Shown here piece after piece: positions 44,552 through 52,040 of a DNA stretch of 64,000 bases. The first letter of the stretch is position 1. Each line of letters begins with the position of its first letter. The notes under the pieces are model-generated. The model saw only the letters and a list, made by a program, of their open reading frames with translations. It ran no database searches and was not told the origin of the DNA. Source of the DNA: Kaistella chaponensis (GTDB taxonomy: Bacteria; Bacteroidota; Bacteroidia; Flavobacteriales; Weeksellaceae); NCBI RefSeq assembly GCF_900156725.1, contig NZ_FTOI01000001.1, forward strand, positions 124,001 through 188,000. Reading direction: 5' to 3'. Made by a program: the position numbers and the translations under genes.

Positions 44552-45459
44552 TGAAAGATTTTTTAACTAAAGCAATTGTGTTTTTCATTCTAACGATGGG
44601 TGGTTTGGCTTTCCTGTTATTGAAATATGGTTATTTTGTCGATTATTTTTACGAAAAATTCACTACTCCAAAGCAGACCTCTTTAATATTAGGCGATTCC
44701 AGAAGCATGCAGGGGATTCAACCGCGAATAATCAATCAGGAATTAAAAAATGATGGCTATCATTTACCAATGTTCAACTACAGTTTCACGATCTCTCAAA
44801 TAAATTACGGAAAACCATACACCGAAAGCATAAAGAAAAAACTGCAATCATCCAATAATGGATTATTTATAATAAGTGTTCATCCTTGGCTTCTTACGGA
44901 AAGAGAAGGAGATGACCTGAAAAATGGAATATATTCGGAAAGGAGTAACCCACCTCATAATATGGTTTTTACAAACATCAGTCCTAACTTTGAATATTTT
45001 GTCAGAAATTTCAAGTATTTTCATTTTCGGTCCATCATTAAACAGACAGCGGAATTACACAAGGATGGCTGGCTGGAAGAAAGTAATCTTCCCAAAGACA
45101 AGGAGACTTTACAAACTTGGAAGAATAACCAAATATTACTATATAAAAGTTTTGCCAAGAAATGGAGAAAAAGTACAATTCGAAAAAATGATTTTATCAA
45201 AATGGTCGAATTTTTACAAAAAAATGGGAAAGTGATTCTTGTACGGATGCCGGTTGATGCTAAAATTTTAAATATTGAGAACAATTTCTGGCAGAATTTC
45301 GATGAAGAAATAAATATCGTATCAAAACAGTTGAACGTTAAATATATCAATTTTTCAAAAGATAATAAATACAAAACTTATGATGGCAACCATATTGATA
45401 AATATGGCGGCGTTGTTTTTACCAAGGAACTATGTGATTCCATAAAAATCGTTAAATAA
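44551..45459 (+). CDS. SGNH-hydrolase-like periplasmic O-acetylation partner
   Basis: A 302-residue protein with an N-terminal membrane helix (about 6-26) and a periplasmic SGNH-like domain: SLILGDSRSMQGIQPRIIN is block I with the nucleophile Ser in GDS, and the late DGNHIDKYGGVVF carries the D-x-x-H of block V. Such proteins (AlgJ/AlgX, DltD-like) complete acetyl transfer from an MBOAT protein, and this gene is coupled to one. Family name is inferred from motifs; overall similarity to AlgX is low. Confidence 0.75.
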   Translation: MKDFLTKAIVFFILTMGGLAFLLLKYGYFVDYFYEKFTTPKQTSLILGDSRSMQGIQPRIINQELKNDGYHLPMFNYSFTISQINYGKPYTESIKKKLQSSNNGLFIISVHPWLLTEREGDDLKNGIYSERSNPPHNMVFTNISPNFEYFVRNFKYFHFRSIIKQTAELHKDGWLEESNLPKDKETLQTWKNNQILLYKSFAKKWRKSTIRKNDFIKMVEFLQKNGKVILVRMPVDAKILNIENNFWQNFDEEINIVSKQLNVKYINFSKDNKYKTYDGNHIDKYGGVVFTKELCDSIKIVK

Positions 45460-45461
45460 AG

Positions 45462-46556
45462 ATGTTCGACTGGATTCCCATAAACAGCTATACTGCGATC
45501 TATTATAATATCATGATGATGGTCATGCTTATTACTTTGTTCCATTCATATCAGGGTGATTTATTCCAACCTGCTTCTAAAAAGTTTTCAGCAAGCATGG
45601 GTTTTATTCTACTTCTGTTCATTGCACTATATATTGGTACTCGTCCTGTTAGTGGTGTTTTTGTTGATATGGCAAATTATGGTATAATTTTTTTAAGAAT
45701 TCAAGCGGGCGAAATCCCCATCGTTAAGAGCGATTACCTCTTTAATTATTTCATGGTATTTTGTAGTAAAATAATGAGTGACCGCTGGTTTTTCTTTATT
45801 TGTTCTTTAATTTATATTACCCCCTGTTATCTTTTTTCTAAAAAATATGGGGGGTCTTACTGGTACTATGTGTTTTTTATTTTTGTGGGTTCTTATATGT
45901 TTTGGCCTTTTGCTACCAATGGAATCCGAAATGGTTTAGGAACCTCTCTTTTTATTTTGGCATTGTGTTATTATGATCGAAAGATTGTAATGTATCCATT
46001 AATGGGACTGGCTTTTGGAATGCACAATTCCTTAGTCATTCCAATTGTGGCTCTTTTTATATCTGGAATTTATAAAAATCCGAAAGTTTATCTTTATATT
46101 TGGTTGGCTGCCATTCCACTTTCTTTAATTGGGGGTGGATTTTGGGAAAGTTTTTTTGGTGGCCTCGGTTTTGGTGAAGACACGCGGGCTTCAGATTATT
46201 TGACGAAAGGAAATGTAAATAATGATGCATTTGCTTATACCGGTTTTCGCTGGGATTTTTTATTTTACTCCTCCTTTGCAGCTTTTGCTGGATGGTATTT
46301 TATTTTCAAGAAAGAAATTACGGATAAATTTTACATTCATCTTTGGGGAACATACATGATCGCCAATGCTTTTTGGATATTGATTATTCGGGCAAATTTC
46401 TCTAACCGTTTCGCCTATTTATCCTGGTTTTTGATGGCACCAGTAATTGCTTATCCAATGTTGCGTTATAAATTATTCCCGAATCAATACCGGATTGTCG
46501 GACTCGTTTTGGCTTTTTATTATTTATTCACTTACTTTATGTTTTTACGAGGATAA
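45462..46556 (+). CDS. EpsG/Wzy-like polysaccharide polymerase
   Basis: A 364-residue protein with about ten membrane helices and an EpsG-like layout: ALYIGTRPVSGVFVDMANYG near residue 55 (the R-P...D-Y pattern of EpsG proteins), FWPFATNGIRNGLGTSLFI in the middle and HNSLVIPIVALFI. Proteins of this type polymerise repeat units in the periplasm. It would be the only polymerase in the locus. The stop overlaps the next gene by one base (TAATG). Confidence 0.85.
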   Translation: MFDWIPINSYTAIYYNIMMMVMLITLFHSYQGDLFQPASKKFSASMGFILLLFIALYIGTRPVSGVFVDMANYGIIFLRIQAGEIPIVKSDYLFNYFMVFCSKIMSDRWFFFICSLIYITPCYLFSKKYGGSYWYYVFFIFVGSYMFWPFATNGIRNGLGTSLFILALCYYDRKIVMYPLMGLAFGMHNSLVIPIVALFISGIYKNPKVYLYIWLAAIPLSLIGGGFWESFFGGLGFGEDTRASDYLTKGNVNNDAFAYTGFRWDFLFYSSFAAFAGWYFIFKKEITDKFYIHLWGTYMIANAFWILIIRANFSNRFAYLSWFLMAPVIAYPMLRYKLFPNQYRIVGLVLAFYYLFTYFMFLRG

Positions 46557-47527
46557 TGAAAAAAATAAGCATCATCATTCCGTGTTATAATGTAGAGCAA
46601 TATATTGCAGAATGTCTCGCTTCAGTGTTTGATCAAAATATGCAGGAGCAAGATTTTGAAGTGCTTATCATTAATGATGGTTCAACTGATCAATCCCAAA
46701 AAGTCGCCGAAGAACTTTCGAAAAATAAAAGCAATGTAAAAATTATATCCCAACAGAATAAAGGTCTTGGTGGTGCAAGAAATACGGGGATCAAAAATGC
46801 TACTGGTGATTATTTGCTTTTTTTAGATGCTGATGATCGCCTTTTTCCAATGGTAATAGAAGACTTATTGAATATTGCGCAACACGAAAATTTAGATATT
46901 TTAGAGTTTTCTGCTCAAGGAATCAATGAGAAAGAGCAAATTCTTTATCGTGTTTCCAATAAAAGCCCTGTCTTTTTTTCAGGTTTCGACTATTACAATT
47001 CTATTCGGTACATGAATTCAGCCTGTAATAAACTCTACAAAAGAAATTTTTTAATAGACAATGACCTTCTTTTTTTAGAGAAAATTTACATTGAAGATTT
47101 TGAATTCAATACCCGCTGTTTTGCTAAAGTTCAAAGAATACAGGCGACCGATTTGTTGGTTGCTCATTTTTTGCAGTCGCAAAATTCAATTACCAGAAAT
47201 ACAGACGAGGGAAAAAAAAAGAAAATGGTTTCAGACATTATATTCGTCTTAGAAAAAACGAAAACCCTTTACCAAAGCCAAACAAGAACTGAACAGTCAG
47301 AATTCTTTTATTTAGAACGGCTAAATTTTCTTGTTGCCACGCTATTTTATCAATTGATAAAAAACAAAGCGAACTATAAAGAACTAAAGTCTCTAAAGGA
47401 AGAATTACAAAAAAAAGAAATTTTCTTTATTCATCACAGGATTTTCGATTTTGGAAAAAATGTATTGCGGATTATTCTTTTGAAGAATTTGTGGACTTAT
47501 CCGCTCATCAAGTTATTTTTTAAATAA
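46556..47527 (+). CDS. Family-2 glycosyltransferase
   Basis: A 323-residue GT2 enzyme: ISIIIPCYNVEQYIAECLAS, VLIINDGSTDQSQKVAEELS, QNKGLGGARNTGIKNATGD and DxD in YLLFLDADDRLF. IYIEDFEFNTRCFAK and NKLYKRNF mark the CpsI-like subgroup. It overlaps the polymerase stop by one base, so it is translationally coupled. Confidence 0.92.
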   Translation: MKKISIIIPCYNVEQYIAECLASVFDQNMQEQDFEVLIINDGSTDQSQKVAEELSKNKSNVKIISQQNKGLGGARNTGIKNATGDYLLFLDADDRLFPMVIEDLLNIAQHENLDILEFSAQGINEKEQILYRVSNKSPVFFSGFDYYNSIRYMNSACNKLYKRNFLIDNDLLFLEKIYIEDFEFNTRCFAKVQRIQATDLLVAHFLQSQNSITRNTDEGKKKKMVSDIIFVLEKTKTLYQSQTRTEQSEFFYLERLNFLVATLFYQLIKNKANYKELKSLKEELQKKEIFFIHHRIFDFGKNVLRIILLKNLWTYPLIKLFFK

Positions 47528-47534
47528 ACATTGA

Positions 47535-48668
47535 ATGAATAAAAAGAAAATTTGCTTCATCGTTTCTTCGCCGCTTACCGCGAAAGCCTTTCTTTTAGAA
47601 CATTTTAAGGTGCTTTCTAGTACGTTTGATGTGTATTTAATTGCGAATTTCGAAAACGAAGAACAAGAAAATATCTCACCCTTTTTAAAGGGCACTTTTG
47701 ACGTTAAAATATATCGTGAAATCAATATTTTGAATGATTTAAAGGCGGTAAAATCATTAACAAAAGTTTTAAAAAGAGAGTCTTTTGATGCAGTACATTC
47801 TGTTACTCCAAAAGCTGGATTAATAGGAATGATTTCGGGTAAATTGTCCCAAGTAAAATTACGAACCCACGTTTTTACTGGGCAAGTTTGGCATACTAAG
47901 CGAGGTTTACCAAAATTAATGCTCATGGCAATTGATCGATTGATCGTTTCATTAACCACAAATGTATTGGTCGATGGCGAATCGCAGCGGCAATATTTAA
48001 TAGCCCATCATATTGTGCGGGAAAGAAATTCTCAGGTTTTAGGAAAAGGTTCAATTAGTGGAGTAGATGTGAACCGTTTTTTACCAGATGAAAACATGAG
48101 GAAACAATATAGAAATGAACTTCAATATGAAGACCAAGATGTTGTTTTTCTTTTTTTAGGACGGCTAAAAATGGACAAAGGCGTTTTGGATTTAGCGCAT
48201 GCTTTTTCAAAATTACAAAATGAAGCAAACCATGTGAAATTACTGATTATTGGCTTCGATGAAGAGAACCTTGTTCCGCAAATAATTGACATTCTAGGAG
48301 ATATAAATTTTAAATTTTATGGATCAACCAATCATCCAGAATTGGTTTTACAAGTTGGCGACGTTTTATGTTTACCAAGTTATAGAGAAGGTTTTGGCAC
48401 AACAGTAATAGAGGGCTCTCTACTTACTTTACCTGTGATTTGCAGTGATACGTACGGTTTGAAGGAAACGATTATTGATGACGTTTCAGGAATACGCCAC
48501 CCAGTAAAAGACATAGAAGCCATTTATCATGCAATGAAAAAGCTCGCTTCAAATCCAATTCAGCGTAAAAAAATGGGTGAAGCAGGGCGAAAATATGTAT
48601 TAGAAAATTTTAAAGCAGCAGAAATTTCACAAAAATGGCTGGATTATTATATCCAGGAGCTTCAATGA
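47535..48668 (+). CDS. Family-4 glycosyltransferase
   Basis: A 377-residue GT-B enzyme like the PglA/WbpH group: ICFIVSSPLTAKAFLLEHFK, FDAVHSVTPKAGLIGMISGK, HVFTGQVWHTKRG, and the C-terminal FYGSTNHPELVLQ, SYREGFGTTVIEGSLLTLPV with the EX7E motif, and CSDTYGLKETI. These enzymes often add GalNAc-type sugars early in a repeat unit. It is the last intact gene of the polysaccharide locus. Confidence 0.92.
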   Translation: MNKKKICFIVSSPLTAKAFLLEHFKVLSSTFDVYLIANFENEEQENISPFLKGTFDVKIYREINILNDLKAVKSLTKVLKRESFDAVHSVTPKAGLIGMISGKLSQVKLRTHVFTGQVWHTKRGLPKLMLMAIDRLIVSLTTNVLVDGESQRQYLIAHHIVRERNSQVLGKGSISGVDVNRFLPDENMRKQYRNELQYEDQDVVFLFLGRLKMDKGVLDLAHAFSKLQNEANHVKLLIIGFDEENLVPQIIDILGDINFKFYGSTNHPELVLQVGDVLCLPSYREGFGTTVIEGSLLTLPVICSDTYGLKETIIDDVSGIRHPVKDIEAIYHAMKKLASNPIQRKKMGEAGRKYVLENFKAAEISQKWLDYYIQELQ

Positions 48669-49056
48669 TTTGCGCCCCGATGTCATCTGCCTTCGGACTT
48701 TTTTTTTTGCAACCTATCTACAGTTATATCTGGTAATGCAAATGACACAGGAGATATTACTATGAAGAACGCAACTTCATACAAGAGGTAAGAGGTATCA
48801 CTCGCGTGCTGTTAAGCCACAGGTTTGAAAAAAAGTATAATCCTGTCTAAATCACCTATTAAGCGTCTTACTGATTTCATTCACGATGCTGGAGTCAGTT
48901 ATCAAGTAACAGTAATTTTATTACAGAGTCACCACGCAGGTTTCTGAAAGTTTTGGCTTTTCCCCTAGGTTTCGTGCTTTATGCCATAATCCTGTTGAAG
49001 AACCTCAAAATTTCCCACAGTTCTGAATTGTAGTTTTAAAATTTTATATAACACCC
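48669..49056 (+). other. Degraded non-coding stretch at the locus end
   Basis: Nearly 390 bp without an intact gene. One frame reads YYEERNFIQEVRGITRVLLS followed by HRFEKKYNPV before a stop, and another SPIKRLTDFIHDAG, which look protein-like but match nothing I know. Probably decayed coding sequence, possibly part of the next remnant's original neighbourhood. Confidence 0.4.
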
Positions 49057-49392
49057 TTGCCAAATAATTCACCTGCTACTAAATGGGCTTGTCATGTTTG
49101 CCACAGATACGTCCTGCAGCAGTATGAAAAAGACTACTGTCGCGATACTTTAGAAAAAAAAGCGGTAGATGAACTTGTCCTTGGTTTAAACGAAGTAGTT
49201 TCCGGTGCAGGCATCCTTTTTCCCGTGGGAGATGAGAAAAAGTTGGCTGAAGAAATTCTTCATTTGTCCACCGATGCAGACCATTATGCGGCTACAGCTC
49301 AAAGATGTTTGGTCCGTGCAAAAAACTATGAGATTTCTAAAATGGTGGCAGAACACATCAACCTCTATAAAGAAATTCTAAAAATTCAATAA
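49057..49392 (+). pseudogene. C-terminal remnant of a glycosyltransferase
   Basis: The last 55 or so codons, from GLNEVVSGAGILFPVGDEKK through AEEILHLSTD to HINLYKEILKIQ, match the C-terminal end of a family-4 glycosyltransferase (the GxLFPVGD, then helix, then YxE tail). The N-terminal 50 residues of the open frame do not fit, and the catalytic EX7E region is missing. So it is the stub of a deleted transferase, in line with the preceding degraded stretch. Its stop codon lies in a long palindrome. Confidence 0.6.
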
Positions 49393-49418
49393 CAATCGAA
49401 TTTCGATTGTTATTGAAT
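49384..49418. terminator. Perfect 17-bp palindrome, likely terminator
   Basis: attcaataacaatcgaa (49384-49400) and ttcgattgttattgaat (49402-49418) are perfect inverted copies around one base. The left arm contains the stop codon of the glycosyltransferase remnant. With weak T/A flanks it could end transcription of the locus or be a repeat or protein-binding site. Confidence 0.6.
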
Positions 49419-49435
49419 ATAAAGGATCAATAGGA

Positions 49436-49557
49436 GCGCGCTTTAGCCCGTTTTATACGGGATTATCTCATTGGCTTTAGCCTAAATCTAAACTCAGTTT
49501 TGGCTAATGCCAATTGTTAAATCTATTTGATCACCCGGCTAAAGCCCGACGAAATTG
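49436..49557. repeat. Intergenic element with GCTTTAGCC inverted units
   Basis: Units gctttagcccg (49439-), ggctttagcc (about 49474-), ggctaatgcc and cggctaaagcccg (about 49537-) form several possible stem pairings over 120 bp. gctttagcc and its reverse complement ggctaaagc both occur. It looks like a folded dispersed repeat of Bacteroidota intergenic regions; no coding frame. Confidence 0.55.
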
Positions 49558-49702
49558 ATTTTTTTTAAACAACTACCAATTTGTATTTTTAAAATCGAAA
49601 ATAAATCGAACTTCGGTAATTTAGTCTTTCAGTCAAATCTGCTTTCAAACAACTTCAACCATTTATTGATCAAATAAACATTCCAAAACAAAAACGGTCC
49701 TT

Positions 49703-49752
49703 CCTCAACCTCAACCTCAACCTTAACCTCAACCTCAACCTTAACCTCAACT
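49703..49752 (+). repeat. (AACCTC)n array next to HTH gene
   Basis: Eight or so hexamers, aacctc and aacctt, on the plus strand, ending about 10 bp before the HTH gene's stop codon. Confidence 0.9.
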
Positions 49753-49762
49753 TCATTCAAAA

Positions 49763-50053
49763 CTACGGCTCTTTTTTCGACCGATAATACATCCGCATTA
49801 AATCCAAAAAAAGCAGCGGTTTAATATAAAAAATCAGTCCATTCATCTTGACATAGCCCAGATAATGGAGTTGTCGGTACTTCCTCAAGGTACGGGAAGT
49901 AACACCCATCATCTCGTAAACATCACGGTCCGACAGAAGATTCTCCTTAGTTAGCGGGATAATTCCTTGCGCAATTTGTTTAAGTACGCGCTCAAGCTCT
50001 TGATAGAATTCTAGCAAGTGAGCCTCTGTGATTGCATTACAATTTTTCATCAT
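49763..50053 (-). CDS. Helix-turn-helix DNA-binding protein
   Basis: A 96-residue basic protein with an HTH_17/MerR-like segment in its middle: LLSDRDVYEMMGVTSRTLRK followed by YRQLHYLGYVKMNG, where the helix-turn-helix is about residues 40-62 and the wing after it. An N-terminal helix (EFYQELERVLKQIAQ) may dimerise. Such small HTH proteins are common in Bacteroidota mobile or accessory regions. Three CACCC-type sites lie 75-150 bp upstream and could be its operators. Confidence 0.75.
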   Translation of the reverse strand: MMKNCNAITEAHLLEFYQELERVLKQIAQGIIPLTKENLLSDRDVYEMMGVTSRTLRKYRQLHYLGYVKMNGLIFYIKPLLFLDLMRMYYRSKKEP

Positions 50054-50122
50054 TTATAGTTTTTAGGATTAAAGACTATAAAATTAATAAGGATCTTCCA
50101 TATAAAAAACTAAATTCTTAAA

Positions 50123-50199
50123 TTTGGGTGAAAACACCCCCTCAGTTTGGGTGAAAACACCCTACGGTCAATTTTGCAAAAAATGGCATGAGAACACCC
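50123..50199. promoter_or_regulatory. Three TGAAAACACCC-type sites, two as hairpins
   Basis: tttgggtgaaaacaccc occurs twice (50123-50139 and 50146-50162), each folding as gggtg-aaaa-caccc; a third partial copy tgagaacaccc is at 50189-50199. Spacings between like positions are 23 and 37 bp. They lie in the leader region of the HTH gene and may be its operators. Confidence 0.5.
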
Positions 50200-50470
50200 G
50201 AAAATAGGCAAAATAAGCCTTATCGTTGCGCGGAATCGCCATGCATCAATCCGGCCGATTTTATTACGCTGCGCACCCAAATTACCCCAACTTTTCCGAC
50301 CTTCGCCAATCACTCTCACCACTTCCTACCCACCACCGTCTATAGCCAATACCACTCCAATACCTATAGCCTGCTAGAAGCCAGCCTATAGCCCACCGCT
50401 CCACAATGGCCATTTCGCCTCCCAAATGGGAAGATTACGGAACATTTCGGTAGATTTCGGAACATCATTA
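50200..50470. other. C-rich non-coding stretch
   Basis: Around 270 bp unusually rich in C on the plus strand (ccatcaatccggccg, caataccactccaatacc, ctatagcc repeated three times at about 50339-50393). A short frame runs through part of it but has no protein-like features. Direct repeat cggaacat occurs at about 50437 and 50458. No gene is supported. Confidence 0.45.
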
Positions 50471-50492
50471 GTTTCATACCTCATCCTCATTC

Positions 50493-50500
50493 TACATTTG
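50493..50500 (+). promoter_or_regulatory. -7 box for DUF6266 gene
   Basis: TACATTTG, a TAnnTTTG match, 47 bp before the ATG at 50548; gtttc about 19 bases upstream is a poor -33 element. Confidence 0.45.
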
Positions 50501-50547
50501 TCTTGTAATTACAAAAAACATTTATTAACCCTTTAAAAATTAACCAG

Positions 50548-51192
50548 ATGGGTAAATTGATCGATTCGCTTTTAGCAGGATCTTCCGGTAGAGTAGGCCG
50601 GGTAGTCGTAGCCAACATGTTTGGAAATGATATTTTGAAACACAAACCACGCAGAAAGCAGAGTGCGCCTTCTGCAAAGCAACTCCTTATCCAGGAACGA
50701 ATGAAGAAAAGCTATAACTTTATCGCTCCTTATAAAGAATTTGCGAAACGCTATTTTGGCGTTAGAATTGGAATGAAATCGCCTTACAATCTCGCGATAA
50801 CCAACGTGTTAAATGCCTTTAAGTTGGATTTCACCCTCTTGACAATTACACCGGCGTATTCGGAAATTGAGTTCGCCAAAGGTCAACTCCTCGGTGCAGT
50901 ACCAACTGGACTCACATCGACCACCTCCTTAACTTTCACCTTGGTGTGGTTTAACAACAGTGGTTCGGTTCCCGTCCGTGAAACAGACCAACTGCAGGTG
51001 CTCTACATGGCCGAAGGGGAACCAAAGCCCGTCTTGATGGAAAATATCGCCGTTCGTGCAGATGCGACCGTTGATATTCCACTTCCTCCAAATTTACAGG
51101 GCAAAACGGTCCATGTCTGGATGGCTTTCTTGGATGATGACTTTACAAACGTCTCCTTGTCCTCCTACGCAGGAAACGTAGTGATCACCTAA
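50548..51192 (+). CDS. DUF6266 family protein
   Basis: A 214-residue protein of DUF6266, a family of unknown function seen in Bacteroidota. Its N-terminus LLAGSSGRVGRVVVANMFGN has the glycine pattern typical of the family; a basic helical part (about 35-75, with RRKQSAPSAKQLLIQERMKK) and a beta-rich C-terminal half with Ig-like character (TLVWFNNSGSVPVRETDQLQ, then a VHVWMAFLDDD strand) follow. No signal peptide. Base composition is richer in G+C than the neighbours. It has its own promoter and terminator. Confidence 0.8.
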   Translation: MGKLIDSLLAGSSGRVGRVVVANMFGNDILKHKPRRKQSAPSAKQLLIQERMKKSYNFIAPYKEFAKRYFGVRIGMKSPYNLAITNVLNAFKLDFTLLTITPAYSEIEFAKGQLLGAVPTGLTSTTSLTFTLVWFNNSGSVPVRETDQLQVLYMAEGEPKPVLMENIAVRADATVDIPLPPNLQGKTVHVWMAFLDDDFTNVSLSSYAGNVVIT

Positions 51193-51203
51193 ATAACCTT
51201 TAC

Positions 51204-51233
51204 AACTTCTGGCCCCAAAGCCAGAAGTTTTTA
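51204..51233 (+). terminator. Terminator after DUF6266 gene
   Basis: Perfect 10-bp stem aacttctggc / gccagaagtt with a 6-base loop and a T run after it. Confidence 0.85.
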
Positions 51234-51271
51234 ATTGAAAAACCCACTCTCCGCGCTCCGAAGTTTTCTCA

Positions 51272-51318
51272 CCCTTAACCTTAATCTCAACCTCAACCTC
51301 AACCTCAACCTCTACCTC
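51272..51318 (+). repeat. (AACCTC)n array upstream of Crp/Fnr gene
   Basis: About seven hexamer units (aacctt, aatctc, aacctc, tacctc) on the plus strand, ending at the 31-bp repeat. Confidence 0.9.
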
Positions 51319-51349
51319 AACAAAGAAAGTTTGGGTATATTTGTTTCCC
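51319..51349 (+). repeat. 31-bp dispersed repeat, copy 1
   Basis: Sequence from aacaaagaaagt to ttgtttccc, 27 of 31 identical to 53079-53109. It contains TATATTTG (51336-51343), a -7 box that could drive the Crp/Fnr gene whose ATG is at 51396. Confidence 0.75.
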
Positions 51350-51395
51350 GCCAAAGGAATTCAAAGCCGAAGGGATTACTTTAGAAAAAAAACTG

Positions 51396-51977
51396 ATGGA
51401 CAAATCAAAACTTAATGCCTTTTTCCATTCTTTGTTTCCCATCCAAAAAGAAGTGGTGGAGAAAATTACGGAAACATTTCGTGATTTTACCTTGGAAAAA
51501 AATACCACTTTGCTCCATAAAGAGGAAATCAGTACCAAAACCTATTTTTTAGAGAAAGGGTATATGCGTTCCTATATTCTTAATGAAGATCAGGAAGAAA
51601 TTACGACCAATATTTATGCAGCGCCCTGTTTTGTTAATGATTTTTTATCTTTTTTCAAAAAGCAGCCTACCAAAGAAACCTATCAAACTTTAACCGATTG
51701 CTGTTTCTGGGAAACCAGCCTGGAAAATGTACAACACAACTTCCACACGATCCCCGAATTCAGGGAATTCAGCAGACTATTATTCGTGATCAATTACGCT
51801 CAATTGCAGGATCGCGTCATCGAAATGGCAAGTGAGAAAGCCGTAACCAGATACCGGAATCTTATAAATCAGAAACCTTCTATTTTTCAAAACGTACCGC
51901 TAAAAGTAATCGCTTCTTATTTAGGAATTACCGACAGTTCGCTGAGCAGAATTAGAAAAGAAAGCACCAGAATTTAA
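51396..51977 (+). CDS. Crp/Fnr-family transcriptional regulator
   Basis: A 193-residue regulator: an N-terminal cyclic-nucleotide-binding-like domain (about 1-115, FTLEKNTTLLHKEEISTKTY, then FLEKGYMRSY) and a C-terminal helix-turn-helix, LKVIASYLGITDSSLSRIRK. It lacks the Arg/Ser residues for cAMP in the usual loop and has no iron-sulfur cysteine cluster at the N-terminus; the signal is unknown. An FNR-type inverted repeat follows its stop codon, upstream of the next gene. Confidence 0.93.
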   Translation: MDKSKLNAFFHSLFPIQKEVVEKITETFRDFTLEKNTTLLHKEEISTKTYFLEKGYMRSYILNEDQEEITTNIYAAPCFVNDFLSFFKKQPTKETYQTLTDCCFWETSLENVQHNFHTIPEFREFSRLLFVINYAQLQDRVIEMASEKAVTRYRNLINQKPSIFQNVPLKVIASYLGITDSSLSRIRKESTRI

Positions 51978-51978
51978 T

Positions 51979-51998
51979 TTCTTGTCATTTGTCAAGAA
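51979..51998. promoter_or_regulatory. Candidate Crp/Fnr-type operator
   Basis: ttcttgtc-attt-gtcaagaa: arms match in 7 of 8 positions. The core TTGTC-N4-GTCAA has the spacing of FNR/CRP boxes (TTGNN-N4-NNCAA). It lies in the 63-bp gap between a Crp/Fnr gene and the ketopantoate-reductase-like gene. No T run follows, which argues against a terminator. Confidence 0.6.
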
Positions 51999-52040
51999 CA
52001 TATCCCGAAAAGAATTTTAATCTTTGTGAAAAATTAGATA

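Noticed and set aside
50188-50391. 67-residue plus-strand frame in the C-rich stretch
   Set aside because: No protein-like pattern, odd composition and no promoter; kept as non-coding.
51979-51998. Rho-independent terminator after the Crp/Fnr gene
   Set aside because: The inverted repeat has no T run after it and shows FNR-box spacing, so an operator is more likely.
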